Positions 44,364 to 54,798 of a stretch of DNA of 64,000 bases are shown one piece after another. The notes under the pieces are model-generated. The model saw only the letters and a list, made by a program, of their open reading frames with translations, had not been told where the DNA came from and searched no databases. The DNA comes from Sclerotiophoma versabilis (taxonomy: Eukaryota; Ascomycota; Dothideomycetes; Pleosporales; Didymellaceae): positions 1,550,001 through 1,614,000 of the forward strand of contig JAAROD010000049.1 in the NCBI GenBank assembly GCA_012274445.1, read 5' to 3'. How positions within the stretch are numbered: position 1 is the stretch's first letter; each line of letters opens with the position of its first letter. The position numbers and the translations under genes were made by a program.

Positions 44364-46067
44364 ATGAAGCTCAAGCTCAAGAACCCCAGCGCAGCCCCCA
44401 GCGACGCGCCGCCAGCAGCACCACCTGCGGCCGGCGATGCAGCGCCCGCGCCCGCTGCCGCCAAACCCGGCGGCTTCAAGCTGAAGCTGAAGCCCGCGGC
44501 TGCTGTTGCGCCCCCGGCAGACGGCGATGCTGCCGCCGACGCGCCCAAGCAGAAGCGCAAGTACATGAAGAAGCCCAGGGGCGCTGAGCACGGGACCCCG
44601 GCGCTCCCAGCCAAGCTGGCCCTGAAGAAGAGGGCGCGCGAAGACGGCGAAGACGGGGAGGCGCCGGTCGCAAAGCGCAAGCCGAAGCCAACGCTGAAGA
44701 GCCTGGAGAGCGTGAACGAGAGCGACGACGAGGACATGGAGGAGCCTTCCGTGCCCGTGAAACGAGCACCACAGATACCTCCGAACCGCTCGACATCCCT
44801 CAAGCTCTCCATAAAGCCCAAGCCTTCGGCCTCTGGCGGCCCCGTCCCGTCACGCGGCACAACACTACTCAAGGTCAAGGGTGCAGGACGACCCCCATTG
44901 AGGCCGTTGGGGGTGGGGTACGACAGTGAAGCTGAGGAGGCAGAGACCGACCCCGCCATCGAAAGCCAGTTCGTCTTGCGCATGCTGCCAGGACCCGACT
45001 GCGACCTCCTGCGCAAGTCCATCGAGGAGAAGACGATTGGCCGAAGCACCATGCACGGAGGACCCGGCGTGCAGTTCAGGTTCTTTGACAAGGAAGGCAG
45101 GAAAGCCATGGTCACGATACAAGGGCGCCACTATGCCGCCTCCATGGTCGAACTTCCAAACATCATAGAGTCGATGAAGAGCTGGAACAAGAAGGACTGG
45201 GTCAAGACGGCAGACGTTTGTCAGATGCTGCTCGTCCTGGGCAGAGTCCAAAACGAGGAGGAGGCCAAGAAGTACCCGCGACCAAGCTATGTCGAAGAAA
45301 ACTCACACCGCTATCCCCATGGTCTTACTCCGCCCATGCGCTGGGTCCGTAAGAGACGCTTCCGGCCGCGCAAGTCTTACCTCGACGTCGAGCGAGCCGA
45401 GGCTGAAATGAACGCTCTGCTAGAGGCTGACGAAAACGCCGAGAACACAAAGTATGAGCTCGTCGAGGAAGGGGCCGAGTCTTCCGAGGACGAATCCGGC
45501 TCGGAAGACGACGAGGATGAAGAGATGATGAATGCGCCCGCAGAGACTCCAGTCGAAGAAGTCGACGCCGCTGCTCTGGAAGAGATGTTGCAAGCTGGAT
45601 TCATGGAGGACGACGATGTTGAGATACAAGCCGACGGCGAAGACATCGAGGCTCTGTTCGGCAACAGTGGCGCCGTTGAAGGGAAGACACCTGTCACTGC
45701 GCACGACGCGGCCATGCATGCACTTGCACAGAACGGCAGCATTGTCGTCGAGACTGAGACTGCCCCAACTACGCCAACTGCTGCGACATCAGCAGAGGAC
45801 GATGACGACGACGACGATGACGATGACGACGATGACTCGGAAGTCGACGAGGCCGCCGCAGCTGAGCAGCAGAGGAGGGAGCTGCTGGAGGCGGAGATTG
45901 CTGAACTGGAAAAAGCGGTCCAGCAGAGTATCGAGTCGCGCGACAAGCAAAACAACCCTCTCTTCAAACAGCGCATGAACAAGACGATCGAGAGACAGCA
46001 GCAAGATCTCCACATCAAGAAGAAGCAGCTGAACGAGCTGAACGGCAACGAGGATGCAGACGACTAG
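44364..46067 (+). CDS. TAF7: TFIID subunit TAF7
   Basis: Intronless, 567 residues from the ATG at 44364; the frame is open further upstream, but this start gives the conserved-looking MKLKLKNPS and avoids overlap with the promoter. The N-terminal 200 residues are Ala/Pro/Lys-rich with FKLKLKP and LKLSIKPKP repeats. The TAFII55 domain follows (about residues 210-360): ESQFVLRMLPGPDCDLLRK, FRFFDKEGRKAMVTIQGRHYAA, MVELPNIIESMKSWNKKDW, KTADVCQMLLV, then NSHRYPHGLTPPMRWVRKRRFR. The C-terminal part is strongly acidic, includes a run of 13 Asp, and ends in a coiled coil (LLEAEIAELEKAVQQS, IERQQQDLHIKKKQLNELNG). TAF7 binds TAF1 and regulates its activity in TFIID. Confidence 0.92.
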   Translation: MKLKLKNPSAAPSDAPPAAPPAAGDAAPAPAAAKPGGFKLKLKPAAAVAPPADGDAAADAPKQKRKYMKKPRGAEHGTPALPAKLALKKRAREDGEDGEAPVAKRKPKPTLKSLESVNESDDEDMEEPSVPVKRAPQIPPNRSTSLKLSIKPKPSASGGPVPSRGTTLLKVKGAGRPPLRPLGVGYDSEAEEAETDPAIESQFVLRMLPGPDCDLLRKSIEEKTIGRSTMHGGPGVQFRFFDKEGRKAMVTIQGRHYAASMVELPNIIESMKSWNKKDWVKTADVCQMLLVLGRVQNEEEAKKYPRPSYVEENSHRYPHGLTPPMRWVRKRRFRPRKSYLDVERAEAEMNALLEADENAENTKYELVEEGAESSEDESGSEDDEDEEMMNAPAETPVEEVDAAALEEMLQAGFMEDDDVEIQADGEDIEALFGNSGAVEGKTPVTAHDAAMHALAQNGSIVVETETAPTTPTAATSAEDDDDDDDDDDDDDSEVDEAAAAEQQRRELLEAEIAELEKAVQQSIESRDKQNNPLFKQRMNKTIERQQQDLHIKKKQLNELNGNEDADD

Positions 46068-46554
46068 GTCTGTGAATTTCATCTACACAGCATTGCATTG
46101 CATCGGAGTACATACTATGGGCATCGGGACGGCGCGGATCATTTGCAAAAGTATCGAGAAGGGCTTCGACACACTCAATTCCCTATTCATCTATTGCTAG
46201 ATACCAACTATGCATTCCATCTTCATCATTGTCGCAAGGTTACTTGTCGTTAACGATATGACGTCGACAGTAGTCTTACTGACGACAGGCAATGCGCGCG
46301 CCAACTATTAGACTACCAGGCGTCTTTTGAAATCTGTTTAATATGCGTGCTTTGCGAACATCCACTTATGTAGTCATGGTCTGGGGACTCACGTGTAGCA
46401 GCGCGCTAAAAATCGGGCCCTTTGTCGCCCCACCACTTCTTTCCATTACCGATTAACGCTCGACTGCAGCAACAAAGACTTGCACTCTCGTAGTACTAAC
46501 CGCTGCGCAGTATACAACTGATTCATAGGCACCCACAGTGAAAGTATCGCAAAC
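46068..46554. other. Intergenic region
   Basis: 3' flank of TAF7 and promoter of the CCCH protein gene, 487 bp; no feature recognised. Confidence 0.5.
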
Positions 46555-47746
46555 ATGGCACCGCCCCCGCCTCCGCCGTATACCATAGACCAGATCAATG
46601 CGATGAGCACAAAAGAGGAACGGTTACGAGCGCGCGCAGAACTGAACAGTACGTGAAAAGAGGAGGCATCTACCAGGGAGAGGTGTTGACGGTTACGATC
46701 CAGGCTACATTGCGCGCATGAAGAAAGAACAGCAAGACAGAGTTGCATACTCGACTAATGGCTACATCGCTCACCCATCACCTTACCATGGCGGCGCAGC
46801 AACAGCCTACAATCCTGCCAGCGGCTATGCACCTCGCGGCCGCGGCACCTACAACGGCGTTTTTCGAGGAGCACCACAGCGTGGAGGCTACGCCCACAGG
46901 GGGCGAGGAGGCGCCTCGTACCATCCGTACCAGCGCCCGCCGCCCCATGGCCCAACTAAATTCAAGAACCGAACCGTCGTGTTCAACACACCAGATGCTT
47001 CTGACGAGGTGTCTGGCACCGAGAGCATTTCAGCACCTGGTTCAGCACCTCGGTCGAATGCCCACTCGAGACAGAACAGCCAAACGCCGACAGAACCGAA
47101 ACCGCTTTGCGCAACTTTCACATCCACAGGTACCCCCGACATTTTTGACGCACCCGGGTCCTCCCCTTTCACCGTTGGCTCTAACTTTTGTGTAGGCTTG
47201 TGTACTCGTCACGGTTGCCCTCTCCTGCATGACCCGAGCAAACTAGCGCTTTGTAAGCGCTGGCTCTTCAAGAACGATTGCAACAGAGGCGAACACTGCT
47301 CCCTGTCCCACGAACCCACACCGCATAACGTCCCCACTTGTCTTCATTTCCAGGAGGGACGATGCACAAACGAGGATTGCCGCTTTGCGCACATTCGCGT
47401 CAACCCGGCTGCTCAGATCTGTGATGGGTTTGGGCGCCTGGGATATTGTGAAAAAGGCGGCGAGTGTGCGGAGCTACACGCATACGAATGCCCGGATTTC
47501 GCCAACAGAGGCGAGTGCATCCGAGGCGACAAATGCCAGCACCGGCACGTTCATCGTGCATCTCGAATGCGGAAGTCTGCCGGTCGCTCTTCGCCAGAAG
47601 ACCGATCGCGGGCCACTTCTCCAGAGGTCGACAAGTCCAAGTCCGAGGCGCAAAGCTGGAGCATAGAGTCTCTTACTGATACCTCGCATGCGCCTCATCT
47701 GTTCACACAACAGGTCGACTACGTCCCTTTCGATGGCAAGGATTAG
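46555..47746 (+). CDS. Five-finger CCCH zinc finger protein (ZC3H3-like)
   Basis: Three exons, 46555-46648, 46704-47129 and 47196-47746, encode 356 residues. The 66-nt second intron has no stop and is a multiple of three, but removing it creates finger 1. After MAPPPPPPYTIDQINAM and an RG-rich region (RGRGTYNG, HRGRGGASY), five CCCH fingers follow: CATFTSTGLC-TRHGC-PLLH, CKRWLFKNDC-NRGEHC-SLSH, CLHFQEGRC-TNEDC-RFAH, CDGFGRLGYC-EKGGEC-AELH and CPDFANRGEC-IRGDKC-QHRH. Five tandem fingers with this spacing resemble ZC3H3, which in animals couples polyadenylation and mRNA export, and related fungal RNA-binding proteins. The C-terminal tail is Ser-rich with RS/SP sites. A role in nuclear mRNA processing is inferred. 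Confidence 0.86.
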
Positions 47747-48509
47747 GCCCGCGTTTCACTGGACACTCGACATGGAAATCCTGTAGGCCCCCTCTCCCGA
47801 GCAGCACACACCCTTACCTAACCGTTTGTTGGGTCGAAGTCTGCAGTTTCGATTGCTTAACTTGGTAGGGCACTTTTGACTTGTTGATTGGACCGTTTTG
47901 ACGTCCCAAGTCTCGATTCAGCGTTGGCACGACATGGTGCGTATTGCGATGATACCCCTTTAGCGCTTCACGACTGCGTATTCTTCATCATGGTTGGTAG
48001 TTTCCTAGCTTCTTGGTGTCGGTAGATAGCTGGGTCCGGGGCTGGACATTATCACTCTTCCAGAAAGATCAGAAAAAGCATGTACAAATGAATGAAAAGA
48101 AGATGATTCAGAAGACCTGCCACCGTTCGTTGCGTGATTGTCGGTCTAGCAAGCAGCGCCAATACGAAGCGAACGATGACGCTCGCCTTGCTGGAACGGA
48201 AATAGACAGCGGCTGATGGGGGCTCGATTAGGCGGGCTGGCGCTGCCTTGGCTGTCCTACAAGCAACTCACCTCAGTCTGACATTACGCGGCACAGCTTG
48301 GCCACGCCCGATGCATCCTGCCGCAGTCGCTGAGAAGCTGCGCCGATACAAGACGACCCTAAAAGTACAGTAGAAATCCCAGCCATCAGCGAGTGCAGCC
48401 CAGGTGCAGCTGCGACGGCCACAACAGCACCCCTCCCCTCAGCCATACACCCCTTGGACGCGTCCCGCCCGCGACGCGCCCCTTCCAGTTTCCCAGCTAC
48501 CCAGCAACC
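47747..48509. other. Intergenic region
   Basis: 3' flank of the CCCH gene and promoter plus leader of the Sel1-repeat gene, about 760 bp. Upstream in-frame codons exist before the chosen ATG of the latter gene, but no better start. Confidence 0.45.
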
Positions 48510-50901
48510 ATGCCGCTCAAGGACCTCCTCAAGAAGAAAGACAGAATCAAGGCCGAGGGCGCATCGGGGCCGGCGAAGAAGGGCCCAACACTAAGCCCCG
48601 ACGTACCAGAGTTCCACTTCTTCCGCACCACGACCAGCACGCACGAGGCCATCGAACCGCCCTCGTTCCCTGGCGACCCGACGCGCTGCGAAGCGCCGCT
48701 CCTGAGCCCCAAGGACACGCGCGGGTTTGGCAGATTCCGACGGCACTCGAATGTCAGCAGCACGACGTCACAAGGCAGCGGGCGGGCGAGCGAGGACGGC
48801 GCAGGGCGGCCACGGAGCGGCACGTTGAGCGAGAGGCTGCATTTTGGGCGCAGCAAGAGCCAGGGCAGCGTCAACGTGCCCGACAACCTGCCCGACGTTG
48901 GCGATGCGCCCGTCGCGCGCAACGAGGAAGACGAGGCCAAGTGGGAGAGGAGGGCCACGGTGCTGGTCCAGGGAGGCCCGCTCGGCCACAGTGCGCCGCC
49001 GACGCCCACCATCGCGATCAGCGGTGCTATGGCGGACACGGGCATGGCGCCTGCCGGGAGGCCCGGCGCGCAGAGGCAGCCCGGCACCGGTGCGCCGGCA
49101 GACGAGGAGAACATCCAGGAGGCCATCAGGCTGCACGAGAAGGGCAATCTGGAGGCGAGCACCGCGCTGTTTGGGAGGCTGGCCGACCCGAGCGGTGCGA
49201 ACAATGCCCTTGCTCAGGTTCTGTACGGGCTGGCGCTGCGACACGCCTGGGGCATTGAGCCGAACCAGGAGCAGGCCGTGCACTATCTCTCACTTGCGGC
49301 TTCCAACAGCGCTGAGGTTGAGAAGCTTGCGCTCGGCGCTGGCATGAAGAAGGGCGGTGCTGCCAAGGGCGAGTTGGTGCTTGCCATGTACGAGCTGGCC
49401 AACTGCTTTCGCAACGGTTGGGGCATCAAGAAGGATCCTGCAGCTGCGAAGCAGTACTACGAGACAGCCGCAAACCTGGGCGACACGGATGCAATGAACG
49501 AAGTCGCCTGGTGCTATACAGAGGGCTTTGGCACGAAGAAAGACAAGGTACGTCCGCTCTCACCTCCAGCCCCCAATCCAAAGTCTCGCCCCTCCCGCCT
49601 CGTCTCTCTGTCGTCACCTTGGCTTTCTTTGCGGGTCCTGTATTTGGAGGCCTTTGCATTCAAGCCACCCATTCATCTATTGTCGGTGTAAGCACCTGTG
49701 CAGCGGCAATGCGAACGGTGAGCTTGGAAGGCCTCTCGCTTTCGCTCCCCTTGTCCGTCATCAATGTCTCAAAAAGTCTCCGCATCATGGCTTTACCACC
49801 CTCCGCCTCACTGTTTGGGCAGCAGTTCGCTTGTCATCTTGCGCATCTCCCTTGCGCTATCTTACTTGCGTCCGGCTGATGCGGGAACGAAGAGTATTGG
49901 TTGCTAATTGCGCCTCGTGTCTGCAGTTCAAAGCGGCTCAGTTCTTGCGCCTCGCCGAATCAAAGGGAAACAAGACGTTGGGGAATACTTGGTAAGTTGC
50001 AATATCTCTTTGTGTACTGTGTACCGGATGGAAGCACCGAATGACTGCCCGGCCCGGATGTTACCTGCCTGTCATTCCTCCCCAAAGACATCCGCCAGAA
50101 GTAACATGCCATCCGCGCCAACCGTCATAACCACCATCAACAATCCCAAATCTCCGGATCAAGCAAAACCTCCACTACCCACCCACGCGGTCCATATCGC
50201 TAGTCGCAACATCCAGAACACCCCGTTTCGCCGCCCATGTGCCAAGCCCACTCCATTGGCTCTCAGCGCCCCGTTTTCTCACGAACAACACCCCATGGAC
50301 AAAACCCTCGCTTAGCTCCCCTGCTAGGTACGGCCCTCACCCTCCCTCCCGCGATTGTCACTTGCAGCACCCCACCAACCGCAGCGCATCGTCGCGTGCC
50401 GTGCCCGCTGCCAGACCTTATATGGAGCGTCAGGTGTGCGGTGCGCCCGGTGGGGTGGGCGGACTGCCATATGCGGTTGGGGTGCATATACGTGGCATGC
50501 TGTTGCTGGCGAGCGAGGGCTGAGGGTGTGAGATACGAGTTGTGAGCCGATGGCGGAGAAGGGCGAGGGGGGTCAGATGAGGCGGGCTGGATAATGCGCT
50601 GAAGAAAGCCGTTATCATCGTAAGATCTGGACTGAATGACGGATATTGGACGACATGGCAGATACGGATAAACAGGGCACGGCTGCACGGAGCCGCGAGC
50701 CCGTCTGAGAAGCGGTGCATGACGACGCTCAGCCGACAGCTTCACACTCGACTGCACTGGACCGAGCGCCCAACTGGAACGCACTGGATCGGACCGCCCT
50801 GCCCTGGACCGACGCGATACCCGCAAACGAGTGAACACACCTGCCTGTGCACGTGCTGACTGTGTCTCAGGATCTGGAAGCCAAAGTACGACCCGAGGTA
50901 G
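48510..50901 (+). CDS. Sel1-repeat (TPR-like) protein, Nif1/Dsf2-like
   Basis: Three exons, 48510-49547, 49927-49991 and 50871-50901, give 377 residues. The final 31-nt exon supplies the tail WIWKPKYDPR, which matches the usual IWK-KYD end of this fungal family and fixes an 879-nt second intron; the first intron is 379 nt. Both are several times longer than other introns here. The start MPLKDLLKKKDRIK is followed by PEFHFFRTTTSTHEAIEPPSFPGD and a Ser/Arg-rich region with phosphorylation-like sites (RFRRHSNVSST, FGRSKSQGS). Sel1-like repeats occupy about residues 200-370 (ALAQVLYGLALRHAWGI, ELVLAMYELANCFRNGWGI, DTDAMNEVAWCYTEGFGTKKD, FKAAQFLRLAESKGN). Related proteins include S. pombe Nif1, an inhibitor of Nim1; function here is inferred. 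Confidence 0.82.
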
Positions 50902-52792
50902 TCTCTGCTATCGCCCGAAATAGCACTGCTAGATAGCCACTAAACCAACAACAAAGCGCTGGTTACCGCTACTTGTGGAACATAACCTGTGAGAAGATGT
51001 CGCAGAACAAGTCACCAATCTACCACCCTGACCCAGTTCCTATTGGGGCACGCTGTGCACCGGCCTGTCACGCCGCATTGAGACTCTGCGCGCATCAGGG
51101 TGCCAAAAGTGGTCACTCGGATATGTCAGACGTCGCTCATCGGCTCTTGAACCAAGCGTGGTGTATACGCAGTAGGCAGTAGCAAGTAGACAGCAGCAAG
51201 TAAGCCGTAGTAGGCAGTAAGCAGCAAGTAGCACAGCAACAAGCTCTACATGGTATCATATCGTATCATATCGTATCACCACCAGCAACACAAGACAACA
51301 CAATACAACACAGCAACACATGCACACAGTCGATCAGCGCACGCATCGCGTGCATCGCACGCTCGCATTCAACCCACCCACCCCCCTTCGGCCGTACTCA
51401 AGCGTGCAACCCCCAATCCGTCCAGCGTACATACCTGCTAGCTACCCCGACACCCAATCTAGTCACGACTAGATACCTAAAGCCCGCTCAAGTGGGGCCC
51501 ACCAGCAAGCATACACCAACTCAACCATCTACCGGACCTACTAACGTCCCCACGTAGCACAGGTGAAGTTTATTTCTGCAGGTGCCGGGGGGGGGGGGGG
51601 GGGGAAGCGCGAAATCCAAGTCTCAAAAACACGGCCAATCAGCGTGTGTGCTTTGGGTATTGTATTGTATTGTTTTTTTTTTGTCCGACTGGGGATTTGA
51701 TGGGAGTTTGTCGCGGGGGGCAACGTTGGTGCTCGGCCTAGCACGCTACGCTACACTACACTACACTACACTACGCTGCGAAGACTACCTACCGCGCTAA
51801 GACATGGTTGGGGTTTTGCTAGTGGTGGAGTAGGTGTGTGCGAATCGTGCGGCGCAAGTTGTGATGACGATCTCTTCTGGTCGGATTAATGCGGAGGTTT
51901 TGTTTGTGAGTCAGAGGGTTGGGGGGGGGGGGGGGGGTAGAGACTGTGGGAGGATTAGAGGAAGGGCACTGACTGCAGTGGAGGATGGCAGGGCACTCAG
52001 TGACGAATGGCAAGGCATTTAATGAAAGAAAAACAGCAAAGCTTTCAATGACGAACGGCAAGACACTCAATAAAGCACATCAAGGCACTCAATAAAAACA
52101 GTGGACAGATGGTGTAGATGGGTGAAAGTCTCGCTGTAGCGCTCGACCTCGGAACAGAAAGTGTAGATTGCCGCAGTGCTCACTCCTCCAGCTAGCTAGT
52201 AAATATAAATGGTAAGAAATGTTCAGTCTGTCGCTGGTGCGGTGATGCTATCGTCTTCAGCCGTGATTCATATACAGTGTTGTAGCGCGTACATCGTCTC
52301 CCCATCGCATCTCGTCTTTGTGCTCGACTCGTCATATCCAATCGCTCTCATCTCATCATGTAGACATAAGAAAAGCCACGGAAAGGACACGCTCGCTCGC
52401 TACGCTCTGCTATAAACAATTCAACCAAAGTCAAAGCCAGATAGGAAACCAGATAGGAAACTTGTGTGAAAAAGCAAATATATGGTAGCTGTGGTGGCCA
52501 CCACAGCACCCCGAAGCAAAGTGCAACCGCCGTGTATGCTCAGCGATATAATCGAAATGGTTTCGACGTTGCCGTCCCAGATGTAGAAAATTGGCCAGGC
52601 AGATGGCGAGAAGGAGAAGACGGCAGGAGCCGACGATGCAAGTTGTCTCAAAGGGAACCCGGTCCGAAGTCGGGGAGAAGAGAAGCGCTATGCTAGAACA
52701 AAACAATGCAAAAACGTCACGACAGCATGTCAGACGCAAGGAAAGGTGGTGGTCGTGGTGGTTGTGGTGGTTGTGGGTAATGGAGTGGTGCT
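50902..52792. other. Gene-free region with simple repeats
   Basis: About 1.9 kb between the convergent Sel1-repeat and bZIP genes. It is rich in simple sequence: CGTATCATAT-type repeats near 51251-51280, an 18-nt G run at 51587-51604, CACTA repeats near 51750-51778, a 17-nt G run at 51921-51937, and repeated CACTCA(A/G)T-type units near 51985-52100. No coding region is supported. Confidence 0.6.
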
Positions 52793-54798
52793 TCATCCCT
52801 CGGCCTTGAGGCCATCAGAGGTGCTGGGCCTCGACCTGGCAGTAGACTCCTCGACGATGCGTTTGAATTCGTGGACGACCTCGGGGGAAATCTTGTCCCA
52901 GAGCAAGCTGCGAGTGTACACCTCAGCGGCGGACTCGCCCTTGTTCTGCTCGCGCATGGCGGTGAGAGTGGCGGCGAGGTTGCGGCGGTGCGATGGCTGA
53001 GAGGGCGAGAGTGGGTCACTGATATCGTCGCTGCCAATGCTGTAGCGAGGGCGAGTGAAGTCGAGGGAGGTCATGCTGTTGTACTGCGCAGGTGTGATGG
53101 AGAACAGCTGCTCGGCCTCTTGATCTTTGGTTGGGGCAGCGAGCTGAGAGTGCAGTTGGTCGAGACGAGAACCAGAGATGCCAGCGAGTTCGGAGCCGGA
53201 CACGGTAGCCTTGGGCCACGCCATGCCGGATGGAGTAGGCTCCAGACCAGCGACAGTGTTGGCGATGACACCCTGCTCGGTGAAGGCAGAAGAGACACCA
53301 GCATCCTTGAGGATGCTGTCGAGAACGTCAGCAGAGGCAGCACGGACCTCGTCAGGCATGCGAGGCATAGGCGGCGCGGCGCCGGAGCCAGACTTGCTAG
53401 CGACGAAAGCACCACACAGGAGCAGCATGAGCAGAAGACCGGATGCGACAGGCTCCTTCTCCTCCTTGGCACGAGGCACAATAGCCATGGGCTGTTCCTG
53501 GGGAGTCTGCTCATCAGAGGGGAAGTCGTTGACGAAGATGTAGTTGTCCCACTCGTTGCCGCCCATGTTGAGGTTGTCCATCTCGGAAGCGAAGTCTGTG
53601 AAGGTGGTGCTGGGTGCGACGGCCATGTTGCCAGAGCCGTTCTCGAGACGCTCGGTGAGAACAGCGACCTTCTTGCGAAGCTCACCAGTCTCGAGGGTGT
53701 GGTTGCGGACGAGCTCTTCTTTATCAAACTGCAGCTGGTTGATCATGTGATGCATGTCCATTGACTCACGATGCCAGTTCTCCTTCTCAGCGACGAGCTG
53801 GTCGTACTCGATACGCATGGCGGCAAACTCGTCTTGCATGTTGCACATCTTCTCGATCCAGCCCTTCTTCTCTTCCTCGAGCTCCTCAGTGTGCTTCTTC
53901 TTGCGTTGACGAGAGTCAAGACTGCGGCAGGTTAGCTGATGAACAATGGAAGTAGCGACCAAATGATGGATTGGGCCAAGCGAGGAACGCTGAACCAAAT
54001 GGCAGAGAGAGGTACGTACGCGGCCTGTCTGTTGCGGAGAAGTCGTTTCTGTTGCTTGAGCTCCTTCATCTCGTCCTCGTTGGTGCAGCTGGCGATGAGC
54101 TGGTCGATGTTGAACAGGTTGCGCTCGGCAGGGATGTCGAAGCGGGCATTCTTCTTCCTGATGCCACCGTCACGACGAGGAGAGAAGCCGCGAGGAGGAG
54201 GGGTGTTGGGCCTCATGCGTTTGGGCCCGGGCCGCGAGTCCATCTCCTGCTGGTTGAAGGCCATCCAGTCCGAGTGGGTGTGGGGCGACATGGGCTGGTC
54301 GGCAACGGCGTTGGGGAAGACAGCGCTGGGCCTGACGTTTGCGTCGACGGGGAGTCCGTGGAACATGTGCTGCTGGGGCTGGGGCACAAAGGCGGACTGG
54401 ACACCGAAATCGCCAGGACCAAAGGGATTCGAGGGCTTGGTTGCCGTCGGGGTGCGGATGGCAGCCGTGTCCATGGGCCATGACTGCTGGCCGTAGGTGG
54501 CAGCTTGGTTGGGAGGGAGGCGGGCGAAGGGGTTGTTGCTCTGCTCGGTGAAGAAGGGGTTGTTGACGTTGGAGTTGACGACGGAACTGGTGGCGGTGCG
54601 GTCGACGAACTGGCCCTGGGAGAAGTCCTCCCAGATGGAGGCATCGGGCGAGAAGATGCCCTGGGTGGAGGTGGTGGGCGACATCAGGGTGGGCGTGTCG
54701 AGGATGGTCGTGTCCAGGGTCTGCTGGTCGTCAAAGGCGAAGGCGGTTGATTTGCGGCCGTTGCTGGACAGCGTCGAGGCGGGCCGGTGGAAATCCAT
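52793..54798 (-). CDS. meaB: bZIP transcription factor, MeaB-like
   Basis: Two exons, 54798-54020 and 53921-52793, encode 635 residues from MDFHRPASTLSS; an in-frame ATG at 54831 is an alternative start. The 98-nt intron (GTACGT donor, CTAACC branch, CCGCAG acceptor) interrupts the basic region, which reads KRLLRNRQAALDSRQRKKK after splicing and fits the bZIP pattern NxxAAxxSR. A long leucine-zipper-like coiled coil follows (HTEELEEEKKGWIEKM onward). The NRQAALDSRQRKK form is that of Aspergillus MeaB, involved in nitrogen metabolite repression. The N-terminal half is Asn/Pro/Thr/Gln-rich. After the zipper there is a strongly hydrophobic stretch, ASGLLLMLLLCGAFVASKS (about residue 445), which could be membrane-spanning. 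The upstream region is long and gene-free. Confidence 0.85.

Noticed and set aside
44033..45115. 360-codon minus-strand frame
   Set aside because: Antisense shadow of TAF7 with Ser/Ala low complexity; crosses the TAF3-TAF7 promoter.
51200..51300. CRISPR-like or satellite array
   Set aside because: Short direct repeats (AGTAGGCAGTAAG and CGTATCATAT types) have no spacers and are simple microsatellite sequence in a eukaryote.
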